Of a stretch of 64,000 nucleotides of DNA, positions 10,392 through 21,314 are shown piece after piece (positions within the stretch are counted from its first letter, which is position 1; each line of letters begins with the position of its first letter). Made by a program: the position numbers and the translations under genes. The notes under the pieces are model-generated. The model saw only the letters and a list, made by a program, of their open reading frames with translations. It was not told where the DNA came from and did no database searches. Location: positions 2,790,001 to 2,854,000 of the forward strand of contig JAUKUA010000005.1 of assembly GCA_030549175.1 (NCBI GenBank). The letters are read 5' to 3'. Source of the stretch: Lasiosphaeris hirsuta (lineage: Eukaryota; Ascomycota; Sordariomycetes; Sordariales; Lasiosphaeriaceae).

Positions 10392-12256
10392 GGAACGGAG
10401 GTGGATTAGACGTCGATTAGCATATGAGGCGTACTCAATCTTGTTGTAATTCTATAGAGGTATGTATCCGTGTATACTTGTTGGAGGTACCATCACGTAG
10501 TCTCATGTCTTGCGGGATGTGGGTGACGGGTTTGTTTTTCTGTCCTGCTCTCCGAATCGAGCTTTGATGTGAGCTGATAACTGAACGTGGTGGTTTTTCC
10601 GATGGTGCTTTTGGTCTGGAGTTCAGACGAAGACCTTGAGATCGCAAGAGCGAGAGAACTCGCTGCTCATAATCCCCAGTAGTCCCCTCAGAGTCTGATG
10701 TCTGCAGTTGTTGTGCTGCAGTAAAAGTCTCTATCTAGTGCTTTCCAAAGGTTTCATTCTTGGCAGTCATAATATTTTGTCAAGTACAAGAAACTAGGCC
10801 GGCGAGGTATTAATATCCTTGAATGACTGACGGTATCTCATCTCTTTTCGGTACTTTCGCTGTCCCGGTAAAACCGGAGGAAATGTGTCCCCAAGTGATG
10901 TCTCTTGGGCATCTCATTCACGCTTCTATTCATGAACTTCCTAACTAGCCGGGCAAGCCTCTTTCTTTCCCAGCAACACCTATCAACTGGGTCGGTCAAC
11001 GATTGGGGAAAGCCTTCCTACTCCACTGATGTCACCAGTGGGACTTTTCTCCGCAGTAGAATTTCACGCATAGTATAAAGGCGGTTTCGTCTCTCCTTGT
11101 CTACCTACTTTCCTTATCCCAAAAACCACCCGGGATTTGACAACTGTCCCGGAGGTCTCGCCGCACTTGGTGATATACATGTCCCACGAGTGTCGAGGCC
11201 CGACGATTTTCCGAAGAGTTTAATATCTCTGTTCTTCTCAACTCTTGGCTAGTGATGAAATACCGCTTCAGGGTTTGCTCTTGGGGGAGCTTCCATCTGT
11301 TCTTCGTTTGACCTTTTTAGCCTAGATTCCTGTTCAAGGTCACAATAGCCACAACAAAGCAGAATGTGCAGGTGTATGTGACCAAAAATTCTCTGAGACG
11401 AGACGAACGTGGGTGGTGGGTTGGTTGATAGTCCGTCCCCATGATAGGACTGAGGTCTGGGAAGGAGTGGGCCGTACCGGGACCTAATGCCAACTGTTGA
11501 GCAACCGTTGTCCCGTGGATGTTGTCGAGTACATCCAGCTCATGGAACTGCGTTCAGCGGCTACAGTCCGGCCCGAGAGGTTGCTGCGAACCCAGGTGGG
11601 GATTAACGCAAAGCTTAATGCAGTACATGGGTGGTCGGTTCACACTAATTTATCGAGGTCACTTCTTATTTTCAAGTTTAATGTATAGAAAAAAAATCGA
11701 AATATCATGGTACTTCAGCTACTCTAGCAATACTAGTAGTCAAAAGACTCGAAGAATAAAGGGGTTGAGTTGAGTTTGCCCAAGGTGAGTCGACCAATCA
11801 AACGCCCCAGTCCTTCCGAATGCGTGAATAGTGTGTATCACACTTTCCGTACTGTGCTTATGTCGGTGCCTCTTGCCAGCGAAGACCACCCCAAATCTGT
11901 TCCGGCCCACACTCCAACGGCAGGCACTTTGCAAGGCGACGAGTGAGGTGCTCAATTGTTCTCAACCGAAATCCACGACTGGTCTCACCAAAATGCGGTC
12001 CACTCCCTCAGACCGTTAAGTGCCTTCTCTACACTACGATGCACAATGCACGACAGCCTCACTTTGTTATCAGCCACAATAACAGCGAGCAGAACAAACA
12101 AATGCAATTTCAGCTATCGGGGTTATATAGGCTGGACCGATCCCTCCAGACTTTTTAAAAAAAAAATTCAGACGGCCGTACAACCAAGAAAAAAGACTGA
12201 GCCAACCACAATATTAACAATACATTGCCAGACTGAAGCCGACTAAACCCGACAAC
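10392..12256. other. Convergent intergenic region, mL46 / low-complexity gene
   Basis: This 1.9-kb region lies between two convergent genes, so it should mostly be 3' flanks. It is moderately AT-rich, most strongly at 11640-11760 and 12150-12230. Short open frames at 11497-12246 lack coding bias. I find no tRNA, repeat or transposon signature. Confidence 0.45.
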
Positions 12257-14314
12257 TCATCTGAGGTAAGTATCATCGCCGAAACTCGGACGCCTCCTCT
12301 GGGTAAACTTTGGCAAGAGAGGGTTTGGCCTTCGAGAATCAATATCAAACTGCCCTTCACCGCGGAAGCTCTTCCTCTCCTTGCTTCGTGGAAAGTTCCC
12401 CAGCCGCCTGTTGATCCTGTCCTGTTCCCTCCTCATTTCAATTTCCCTTTCTCTTTTTTCGTTCTCTCGTGCAATCACGTAAGCCCGATCACTCTTAATC
12501 CGCATCCTCTCCCTTTCTCTCTCCCTCTCAGCCTCGTCCACAACCACCACATCCTCCTCCCTCGCCCGGCCCCTGCTGGTAGTATACCTGGACACACCCC
12601 GCCTCCTCGTCGGCAGCAGGTAGCGCACGTTCGGCTCCTCATCCTCCCAGTCCTCCTCACTATCCTCGTCGTCCGCCATCCTGAGCCGCCCAAGCCCAAG
12701 CCCCAAGCCCGTCCTTGGCGAAGGTGGCGCCACCCGCAGAGGAGAGTGAGGCGCCTTCTGCTGCTGGATCGACGCGGTGGCGAGGGCAATCTCATCCACC
12801 AACTCACGTCTATTCTGACGCTCAGCAGCTCTGCCTAGCGCGAAAGCGTTGGAGCGCACCTCGTCAATGTCGACGGGGATGGCCTCGCGGATTACGGGAG
12901 TCCCCTCAAAGAACAAGTCGTCAATGTGGTGCTCCGCGGTCGGGTGAAGCCGCTGGTGAGGCGGATAGACGATGTGGTGGTGCGGTTGATGTCCATGGAT
13001 GCCAAAGTGGGCCGGACGTGCGGTGTGGAAGCCACCCTTCTTAATGTGACGGGGCCGCCCGCGCCCGTGGTGACGGCGATGATCATAGTACTCCTCGCTA
13101 CCGAGAGACGAGCGGGAGGATGCGTCGCTGTCCTCCCCGGACCAGCCGCCCGAGTGGGAGGTGATCGGGGAGCTAGAGTGAGAGGAGTGTGAGCCCCGGT
13201 CACGGGACCGGCGCCGGCTATGGCTATGCCGCCGCTCGTGGCCATCACGCTTGGGGTGGAGTATCTCGACGCCATGAGCTTTCAGGTCACCAACCCCCTT
13301 GTCCCAGGTACGGGGTTGCTGGGGCGCCTGACTATGCTTGCCGTGATTCTCCTGGTGGCTCTGCTTGCCATGTTGATCTTGGTGGCCTTGGTGGTTTTGG
13401 TTGTTCTGGTGGCCTTGATGATTCTGGTGGCCTTGGTGATTCTGATGGTTGTGCAAATGGGCATCTTGGGTTTGCAGTTGCATTGCTCTTTGGGCGCGGT
13501 TACTGCGTTCAGCTAGGAGAAACATGGGGTCCAACTCTGCCTTGGGAGCGGTCTTGAAGTAAGCTGTGAAGCTCACGCGCTCCTTTTTCTTTCTGTCGAA
13601 CCTGCTACGGCTCTCGTGTCTCCGGCTCGTACGGACTAGGCCGCCGTATCCAACGCCGTACGACTTGGAGCTGCGCCCACGAGACCGTCCTCGCTCATCA
13701 CGACTTCTTTTCTTGGGCTTGATTACATGCTCAAGCTGGACAAGCTTGGTCTCGAACCAGGCGTTGTCCTTGACCTGTTTTAACTCCTGGAGGGTGGTTT
13801 CGAGGTGCCGTTGCTGCAGACTGCTGAGCATCGTCCACTTCTCAGCTACGGGCGGTGTGTAGCGGTCAAGGTTCTTCACGAGCCGGCCCGCCTCCTTGTC
13901 GGTGAGCCCGGACTTCTGCGTCCGCTGTACCTCAAGCCAGTTAGGCCTCTTTCTTTCGCCATCTGAGTCGTACTCGCTGACATCGTCGCAGTCGTCAATC
14001 CGCCTGTACTCAAAGATGGAGTACCCGGACATCTTCTCCCGGGCCTTGCCCGGGGTCATCCGCTCCTTATTGAGGCTAAGATACCTGACAGGGGCTTCTG
14101 CCCTAGCGGCGAATGCCCGTTGCTGGTGCTGCTGCTGTTGTTGATGATGTTGTTGATGATGCTGTTGGTGGACATTCTGCCCACCCATGCCGTGTTTCTG
14201 GGCACCGCCCCCTTGTTGACCATGAGCTTGTGGCCGTTGTTGCCCTTGCTGGTGGGTTTGGACATGTCCCCCATGGTGCTGGGGAGGGACAGGGGGAACC
14301 TGATGATTGGGCAT
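12257..14314 (-). CDS. Low-complexity His/Gln/Arg-rich protein, function unknown
   Basis: A single exon of 685 aa, starting at the first ATG (14314, MPNHQVPPVPPQHHGG) and ending at TGA 12259-12257. The frame is open a further 22 codons upstream without an ATG. The N-terminal 60 residues are Gln/His-rich. A more ordered segment follows (near LSLNKERMTPGKAREKMSGY, YRRIDDCDDVSEYDSDGE, then ETTLQELKQVKD) with coiled-coil character. Next comes a Lys/Arg patch (VIKPKKRSRDERGRSRGRSS). A tandem run of NHQGHQ units lies at about 13290-13460, followed by RS-like, His-rich and acidic tracts, and a strongly charged helical stretch near the C-terminus (EAERERERERMRIKSDRAY). I do not recognise a named domain. 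Basic/RS composition suggests a nuclear or RNA-associated protein, but this is inference from composition only. Confidence 0.8.
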   Translation of the reverse strand: MPNHQVPPVPPQHHGGHVQTHQQGQQRPQAHGQQGGGAQKHGMGGQNVHQQHHQQHHQQQQQHQQRAFAARAEAPVRYLSLNKERMTPGKAREKMSGYSIFEYRRIDDCDDVSEYDSDGERKRPNWLEVQRTQKSGLTDKEAGRLVKNLDRYTPPVAEKWTMLSSLQQRHLETTLQELKQVKDNAWFETKLVQLEHVIKPKKRSRDERGRSRGRSSKSYGVGYGGLVRTSRRHESRSRFDRKKKERVSFTAYFKTAPKAELDPMFLLAERSNRAQRAMQLQTQDAHLHNHQNHQGHQNHQGHQNNQNHQGHQDQHGKQSHQENHGKHSQAPQQPRTWDKGVGDLKAHGVEILHPKRDGHERRHSHSRRRSRDRGSHSSHSSSPITSHSGGWSGEDSDASSRSSLGSEEYYDHRRHHGRGRPRHIKKGGFHTARPAHFGIHGHQPHHHIVYPPHQRLHPTAEHHIDDLFFEGTPVIREAIPVDIDEVRSNAFALGRAAERQNRRELVDEIALATASIQQQKAPHSPLRVAPPSPRTGLGLGLGRLRMADDEDSEEDWEDEEPNVRYLLPTRRRGVSRYTTSRGRAREEDVVVVDEAERERERERMRIKSDRAYVIARENEKREREIEMRREQDRINRRLGNFPRSKERKSFRGEGQFDIDSRRPNPLLPKFTQRRRPSFGDDTYLR
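13285..13465 (-). repeat. Imperfect tandem repeat coding for NHQGHQ units
   Basis: Within the low-complexity gene, short units of about 9-18 bp (coding for HQNHQG and HQGHQ variants) repeat about ten times. On the + strand they read as alternating TTGGTGGCC/TTGATGATTCTGG-like words. The repeat is in frame and expandable by slippage, so its length probably varies between isolates. Confidence 0.75.
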
Positions 14315-17300
14315 CTTGAACCAGGACGTCCTTGGGTTTCTTTTCTCACGAGAGGCGCCGCCGAGGGATAAGGGGCACAAGTGTTGGTCGTTGACAGGTC
14401 GAGGGGAAGGGGGGAAGGTGCCAAAGCTTGAGGGCTGGGCAATATGGGCAACAACTTTTGGGTTGGCCCCTTGGGGAATGAGGCGGGTGCCGAGCGGAAG
14501 GAGCGGTGGTCAGGATTTGACTTATACCGGAAGGGTGGGCAGGCAATCAGGTATGGCCCCCGATGCTTGCGGATCTCCTGACAGTATACTGCTGATTCAA
14601 CAGTCAATTGGCTATGGGGCCAAGCAGTGTTACATAAAGAGAGAACCAGATGACGATCCGGGAGAGAATTACGTGTTGAAACGAGTAGGCAACTGTCGCC
14701 TAAGAGACTGGGCAAAAGAATGGTTTCGGTTTATATATGTTTACTGCGCTCCGGCGTGCAACCATCACAGTGTTGTGGCGTCCCCCCTTCAGTCGCGGGG
14801 TATCCTTTATCAGCCAGGCAACGGCGGCTGCCACACCAGTGATTCGGCCAAAGATTTGACGGACAAGTTGAGGAGGACCCCCGCGATTGGACCGATCTTT
14901 ACGGCGCAGCTCGCGGGCCAACCTTGAAACTCCGTAGTTTGAAGCTCGATGCCATGAATATCCGGTATACAGATGCGCCTATCTGAACGGCAGCAGCCCT
15001 GACTGTAGTGGAACCGCAGTCTCGTTGGGCTAGCCTCGGAAGGGGATTTTTACTTGCGGGTGTCACCTAGGTAAGTGCTGTATTACGCTGTCTCTCTTAC
15101 ATCTAGCCAAGCACATTGACGGTCCGTCTCACAGTCAACAACATAGCCTTTAGAGTCTCGCGAAACACTCAAAGTTCCCATATTATGATATAGCAGCCAT
15201 CACGAAGTGGTGTGCCAGAGGTCGGGTCTCACGGCTTTTCGAGGCTGTCGGTGACGAATCCGTGAGAGGTGTAGAGTCTGATTTACGTCCGCCACGAAAA
15301 ATGCGAACCACAAACTTCACCTTGGTGGTTCGCACGGTGGTGAGGATGGCAAGACGGCTGCCTCGCGAGTTAATCAAGGCTCCAAGTCAGGCCAGACACT
15401 TAGCTAGGTCGTCTTCGACACCCCGCATACGCTGTTATGCATGAGGTTGTCGGAAGCTGTCGCCTCGTCTTGCCCCATTCGCTCACGACTATGGCTTGCA
15501 GCATGTGCATCATCCGCCCATACGCCAATCCCCACCCCGCGCCACCGGCCCTACTGCTAAACTACGAAACCTCATAGCACTGCCTCGATTATCAGGCTTG
15601 CGGCCGGGCCGCCTCACCTTGACCAACACCCTTTCACTTCACCACATCCTTCACCGGCCACACCTTGCTATTTCCGGCACCGACTTTCCTCTCTCAACAG
15701 CGATGCACTTCATCTCAGCTGCCAAGAGACAGTCCATATATTATGCCATCACCAGAGAGGGTCACCCGACTCTGCTTTGAGCAACTCCCATATATCCTGC
15801 GTTTCTCTTAAATTCGACATCGTGAAGCCAGCATAAACGCAAGCGCCCAGGGCCTGGACTACTATGTCAGTCGGACAAGTGCTACCTTGTATAGTACCGA
15901 GAGACAGCGCGACAAGCCGGCTCGCAACGCTGTTGTCAAAAGTCGTTGTCTTATTTTGTCTCTGATCTCATGGATACAGCCGCTTTGAGACACGGCTGCC
16001 AGGCTGCCAGGCTGCCAACGCCAAGCGCACAGTATCAATTGATGTTCGATTAATCTACGGAACAGCTTTGCCCCTCTCTCTGACTTGGTTGCCTCTTATC
16101 ACTCCGACGTCCTGCATGCTTCTTCCCTCTCGTTTGTCTGACGCTCTCTCCTTCTCAATTCGGGTCGCCGATCCAATCCTTCTGGGATGGGAGGTGTACC
16201 CCGTACGCCGGTACTGTGGGCTCAGGATGCGATGTACCCACGCAAGGTGGGCGCATGCAAGAGCTTCGGTCCCAGCTGCGCAGCCAACGCAGGCCTGCGC
16301 AGGCTTTTGCAGCACAAACACCCGATTGCCCGGCTGAGCCTGTGCCCGGCCCTCCATGGTCCCTTACCCAGGGAAAGTCTGACATGATGCTTCGAGCCCC
16401 TTCCTTCGCTCCCCTCCCAGGTAACCGATGTAAAGTTGAGCCTCCTCACCGGTGCAAGAACTGGGGACTAGCTCGCCGTCGTTCGCGGGGCTGCAGGCCA
16501 TATCTGCCGTATGCGAGTTGGAGGGTTGAGTCAGGAATATAGACAATGGATTTGCCTATCAGATAAGAGCGGCTCCCACGCAGTTGCGCGGGTGGGTACT
16601 AAGGGGTACGACGATGGCGACGTACGATGACGCGAGGCTCTACTTGAAACCGCGAGTCACATCCCACGCTCTGGATCCATCATTGGGTGAGCCTCACCTG
16701 TGCTAGAGATATCGTTCGCGCGGTTCGCGACCCCCCCTCCCCGGGTTCTTGGGAATTGTGCAAGTTCTGATACAGGGCATGTTGGTGTTTACGCCGGCCC
16801 CTTTCTCCTCCCGCGCCCCTTTCCCCAGACTCCCTCCTGCGCCAACTTGCCTTGCCACCCCACATTTCGCCCCATTTCCTTCGCTATCGTCACTTATCAC
16901 TTTATCATTTGCTACGAACCGAAGCCTCTGTATCTATACTTTCAAACAATACGAAGCTGGCATAATCGTGGATGATAGTTGCTTACATAGATCACTCAGC
17001 TTCTAGCAACCAAGAGGGATTCCGGCCGCATCACGACCCCTAACCATCCATCTCACCACAACCAAATTCAATTCATCCCCACGGCCCAACCAAGCTACCA
17101 AGCTCAAAGTCGCGCAACACCAACAACCCACCAACCGTCGACACCAAGGATTAACATCCCCCAACTGAACCCCCCCCTCCCCCTGTGCCCCTATCCAGCA
17201 GTCCAAGAGGATCCTCAACGCTGTAACTGTCTAACCTGCACCTTCTTCGCCATGAATGCCCAACTGCCACAACCGAGCGTGGCATGTGTACATATGCAAC

Positions 17301-17869
17301 CGGCAGGTAGATTTTGTCGATCTGTGTGTATGTTGACATAAGGTTATATCAACGTACCACTCCTGGCTGACCGACCGCCCGAACAAGTAAGTCAACCTGC
17401 CGAGCTGCCTGAGCTAAGGCTGATACCACGATCACAAAATATGCATGTTCAACATGGTCCCAGCCGGCCGGGACCGTAGAAGAACAATGCTGTTAGATCA
17501 CAGGTTTTGGTCCATTTCTCTGGCCCTCCCCCCTCCCCCCCGTGCTACGGGGAGTACTCGTTGCTTATGCAGGGACGGGAGGCGGCATATGCTTCTTGGG
17601 GTACGAAGATTCAGTCGTCCTACAGCTGTTTCTTGTCACCACTGTCGGCAGTTATGACGATACCAAGACACAGATCCGGCAAGTGTTACAATGAACTGAT
17701 TGTTTTAGACCCTCCCATCACTGATCACCGACAGCAGTCTCGGAAGAGAAATCACAGCATTAAGTATTAGATATGTACGATGCTCGCGCATAGCCCTTCT
17801 GCACCCACTCCACCGTCCTGATTCTATATTTCTAGCACAACCATCCTGCCCAGCATCCTGCGCCAACAC
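14315..17869. other. Gene-poor intergenic region
   Basis: About 3.5 kb between two minus-strand genes. Bases 14315-14900 include the upstream flank of the low-complexity gene. I find no open frame with convincing coding bias. A perfect 10-bp inverted repeat lies at 15302-15334. Pyrimidine-rich + strand sequence occurs at 16790-17170. Untranslated regions or a non-coding transcript are possible but cannot be shown from sequence alone. Confidence 0.4.
15302..15334. repeat. Perfect inverted repeat, 10-bp arms
   Basis: TGCGAACCAC at 15302-15311 is the exact reverse complement of GTGGTTCGCA at 15325-15334, with a 13-base loop. The arms could form a hairpin in RNA or a dyad protein-binding site. 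No gene lies within 900 bp on the left or 2.6 kb on the right. Confidence 0.6.
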
Positions 17870-17962
17870 TCAACCGTCATTCTCATCTTCTTCCTCATCC
17901 GCAGCTGCATCCGCCTCCGCGCTTGCATCCGCGGGCGCGGCAGACTGAACCGGTTGCGCAAC
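17870..17962 (-). other. In-frame open extension after the TAG of the secreted protein
   Basis: Immediately after the TAG at 17965-17963 the same frame continues for 30 sense codons to a TGA at 17872-17870. The encoded residues (VAQPVQSAAPADASAEADAA, then an Asp/Glu-rich end) have strong Ala/Asp/Glu bias and G/C third positions. This looks like a coding acidic tail rather than a 3' untranslated region. Readthrough, a recent stop gain, or polymorphism could explain it. Confidence 0.5.
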
Positions 17963-18668
17963 CTAGGCCGAGGGCTCCACCTTGACCACGCTCACAGCCT
18001 CGCATGTCGGGTTATGCGGCGCGCCGCCAGTAACCCACGCAAGCGCATTGTAGTAGTAGCTACCGGCGAGCACCCAGCACACGTTCCAGTTGGTAATCTC
18101 GCGGCTAGAGTCGCCAGTCGGATACTGTCCAGCAAGGAACGTCGAGTCGTCGTTCCACCACGTCATGTACATGACGCTGTTGTTGAAGCCCACCTGCACG
18201 GAACGGTCGATCTCGTTAGGCTGAGGAAACACTACCGTCAGTACTGCTCACGGCATAAAAGGGGATCGGCTAAACAAGAGCAAGACTCACCCCAAAGCGC
18301 GTCGTAGCCACATTAGTGCCGGGAGTGTAGTCGAGGGTCATTGGAGACGAAACGACCATCTGGGTGCCGTCAGGGTTCTTGGCCAGGACCAAGTTCCAGA
18401 TGAGAACGCCCACGGGCGACTGATCGGTGGTGTTCCAGAAGAAGGACGCCGAGGCCTTGTTAGTGGTCGGCGAGTCCACCTTTCCGAGGCACAGCGTCTC
18501 CTGGGCAGCGCCCGAGTGGCAAGCGGTCAGGTATCGGCCATCAAGCGTGGCATTGTCGGACTTGATTTGGAGGTAGAAGGGTCCGGTCTGGTTGTACGAC
18601 TGCGCCGAGACGACAGTCGTGAAGCTCGTGAGAGCGGCAACGGCGCCAGCGAAGAATGTGGACTTCAT
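17963..18668 (-). CDS. Small secreted protein, function unknown
   Basis: Two exons, 18668-18291 and 18220-17963, encode 211 aa; the 70-bp intron is GTGAGT..TCCTCAG. Residues 1-22 form a clear signal peptide (MKSTFFAGAVAALTSFTTVV) with likely cleavage after SA-Q. The mature part starts with SYNQTGPFYLQIKSDNATLD, has several N-x-S/T sites, two cysteines in the exon 1 part and two in the exon 2 part, and many aromatic residues (YMTWWNDD). It resembles ascomycete secreted proteins that begin with an F-Y/H-L-x-I/V-K/S strand and are annotated only as domains of unknown function. It is probably extracellular or wall-associated. The protein ends at TAG, but an acidic coding-like tail follows in frame (see the entry at 17870-17962). 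Confidence 0.83.
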
Positions 18669-21314
18669 GGTGGTGGTGTTTTGTGTGTGTGTGGGGGGAG
18701 GGGGGGGTGCGTGTGCCACGAGTGGTGGAACGTGGGAAATATGTCGGCAGCTGTCCGGCGAGGTGGAAGAAACTGTAAGGCAGCGAGCAAAATATGATAG
18801 TATCTCTGGTGGCCAGGGGTTGAGAAGCTGTGCAGCTCTAAGTGTGTCTGACTTGGTGATGCTGTGCTGTTTGCTCGGGATGATGTCGAAAACAAAAGAT
18901 GGAAGATCGACAACGAACGGGGCCCGAGGTTATATAGTACCTAGTCAGGTTCCATGACATGGCGCACGCCTGCGAACGTTGCATCTAGCAACGGCAGGCC
19001 CCAAGGGCTGGCAGGAATTAGAGGGTTGCGATGTGGGGAAGGAGTGAGCGATGCAAACAAAGGTTGAGGGCGTGGTGGCTCAGCTCAGGGGAAGGGGGAT
19101 GACTTCATCCCGTCTGCCAACACGTAGTTTCCCTGTGACCAGCGACAAGTCGACAAGGCCAATTCCAATTCTACCGGCCGCAGCTCGCTACTTAGGGTAC
19201 GGATAGCAAACAGGTAACAGAAGCCAGTGTGCCTGGGACAAATTGAAGGAACCACCTATTCTCGAGCTATTCTAGGTGCGTACCCGACACATTTCTCCAC
19301 ACAGGAATACTATGTCTCGTGCTCGACGGTCGCGTACTGAGCGAGAAGGAGCTATACGACCGGATGGAAGCCTCGTATCTGCAAAAAAAAAAAAATTCCA
19401 AAAAATCAATAGCTAGAGCACCCCGCAAAGGCACAGCCCAGTACCTGGTAGCGATGCGATGCTGCACCGCTCCCTTTGAGTTTATGGCCGCGACTTCCAT
19501 ATTTATCTGCCCCACAACATGATTCAACACCTTCAACTCAGCTGGAGAATCTCAGCGTGAGTTACACCGCCAAATTTGATGCCTCAAAGTGGGTTCCTCG
19601 TATTTCAACACCTCGTGCCACCCAGTCGGGCCGTTGCACCCAGTGAAAGAATTGAACAACTGTCGTGCTGACCAAAGTCCAACTTGGACGCCTGTGGTGA
19701 AGATTACCCTTCAATTCTGACCGGGCCTGGCTTCGATGTCATCTGTTTAGCCCGAATCAGCCGGAAGCGCCAGCCCCCAACGTCATGACGGGCCATCATG
19801 GGTTACCCTGTACGGCAACGCCGCGACTTGAGTATATTAGAACTGCACCGCAGGAGTGGCACCGCGCAGAAGCACTTCGCAGAATCGCTCTATATGGAGA
19901 TGCACCTCGCAAAGTACTTCGCTTACAAGTGCTAACCTACTGCCACTAGCCGATACATTTTTATGAAGTTGCCTATGCTTCTTCTGTTGAGCCACAAATA
20001 AACCGACAAGCCTTCTCTGCACATCTTTCCTCCTGGTAACCATAAGATGGAACCCAGGAGGGGAAAACTGGTCGCTGGCGCAGTATAACACGGATTCACG
20101 AACGCTGCCATGTTTACCGTACCGCGTTAGAAGGCATCTGCGGTTGTCATTTCATTATCTATCGCTCGCCCCGAGCAAACAACATTGCGAGATCCCTCCT
20201 CGTGGGGCGGGGCGTGATAGTATGTTGGTATGTTTGCCGCGTTCGAATCCGCGCCCAACCCTGTACCTGTGCTTGGCTTAAGGTCGAGCTACTCGTCAGT
20301 GTCTTTGCAGCCGTTTCCTTTGGCCTCGAGCAATACATGGAGGATTGATAATAGCAGCGGTGGTTGGTGCCGGCCTTGTGGTAGCTGGACGAGCCGAACA
20401 TGCTGGGCGAAGTAGGGCGTCTCGACAACGTATTTACCGTAAACCTACCTACCATTAATACCCGTTCACGAGCGAGCGTACGAACTGTAGCTTCAACTCG
20501 TGATCCAGAGGAGCTCAATTCGTTCAAGGGCCCACGCGGGTCCCCCAATGATGATGGCCTGACATCGTCGTGTCTGGCAGTTGAGGAGACTGCTTGCTAC
20601 TAACTTCGGATGATCGCAAATAAACACGGGGCCGGTAGGGATGGCTGCGACCACTACTACATCGGCAGAAAAGACCAGGAGGCCGGCCCAGAAAGCAAAA
20701 CTTTTACACCTGCCCGTGTTTTGATGGTGGTCAACAGCACAATACCACGGCGGTTCAGCCCAGTGTTTCTGACTGCTCAGATGCGAGACAATGGAGGTGG
20801 AGGAGAATCGGAATTGGAGAACGGTCCCATCTGATCCAAGTGTGGGGAAGTGGAGAGAAAAACTCCGATAAGATAACAACCCGGGCTGACGGGCAGGTGA
20901 GGAAACAAAATCACCCCGCCTACCGAGCCCAAGCTTCTGGTTGCTTAGGAGACCATTGTTAGCGCACTCGCTGGAGACACAGCTTCGGATTCAGGGTCCC
21001 CCTACGAACCAAAGAAGCACTTGGATTTTGCAGAGTGCAACACCATGACGATACCCGCAGCAAGAGAAACACTTGAAACTGAGCCATTGATTTTGCGGGC
21101 TGCACCAACCCGCCCTCTGCTCTAAAAGTCGACTTCACCGCCCGCTGACATTGGCAGTCCCGCCAACGATATACCGGTATCTGTCGCTGTCGCTGCTGCA
21201 CTCACAGCATTCCAACCACAACCACCTAGTCCTCCACAACCGGACGCAATTCGCAGCTCACCCTCGATCACATTCCTCGCTGGTTTGGCCTAGGCTGGGC
21301 CGCCCATCGCCGCC
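18669..21314. other. Intergenic region, divergent secreted-protein / b561 genes
   Basis: This 2.6-kb space separates divergent genes. A GT-rich strip (18680-18715) directly precedes the secreted protein start. An A13 run lies at about 19383-19395. A tRNA-like fragment near 20200-20260 was examined and rejected. The open frame at 20493-20879 (minus) lacks coding bias. No gene is called here. Confidence 0.4.

Noticed and set aside
16700..17220. Overlapping short frames on both strands
   Set aside because: They follow a pyrimidine-rich strip and show no start context, domain or bias.
20195..20265. tRNA-like fragment with TTCGAATCC and a TAGTATGTTGGTAT stretch
   Set aside because: The bases flanking TTCGAAT do not form a T-stem, no anticodon arm can be drawn, and the acceptor ends do not pair convincingly.
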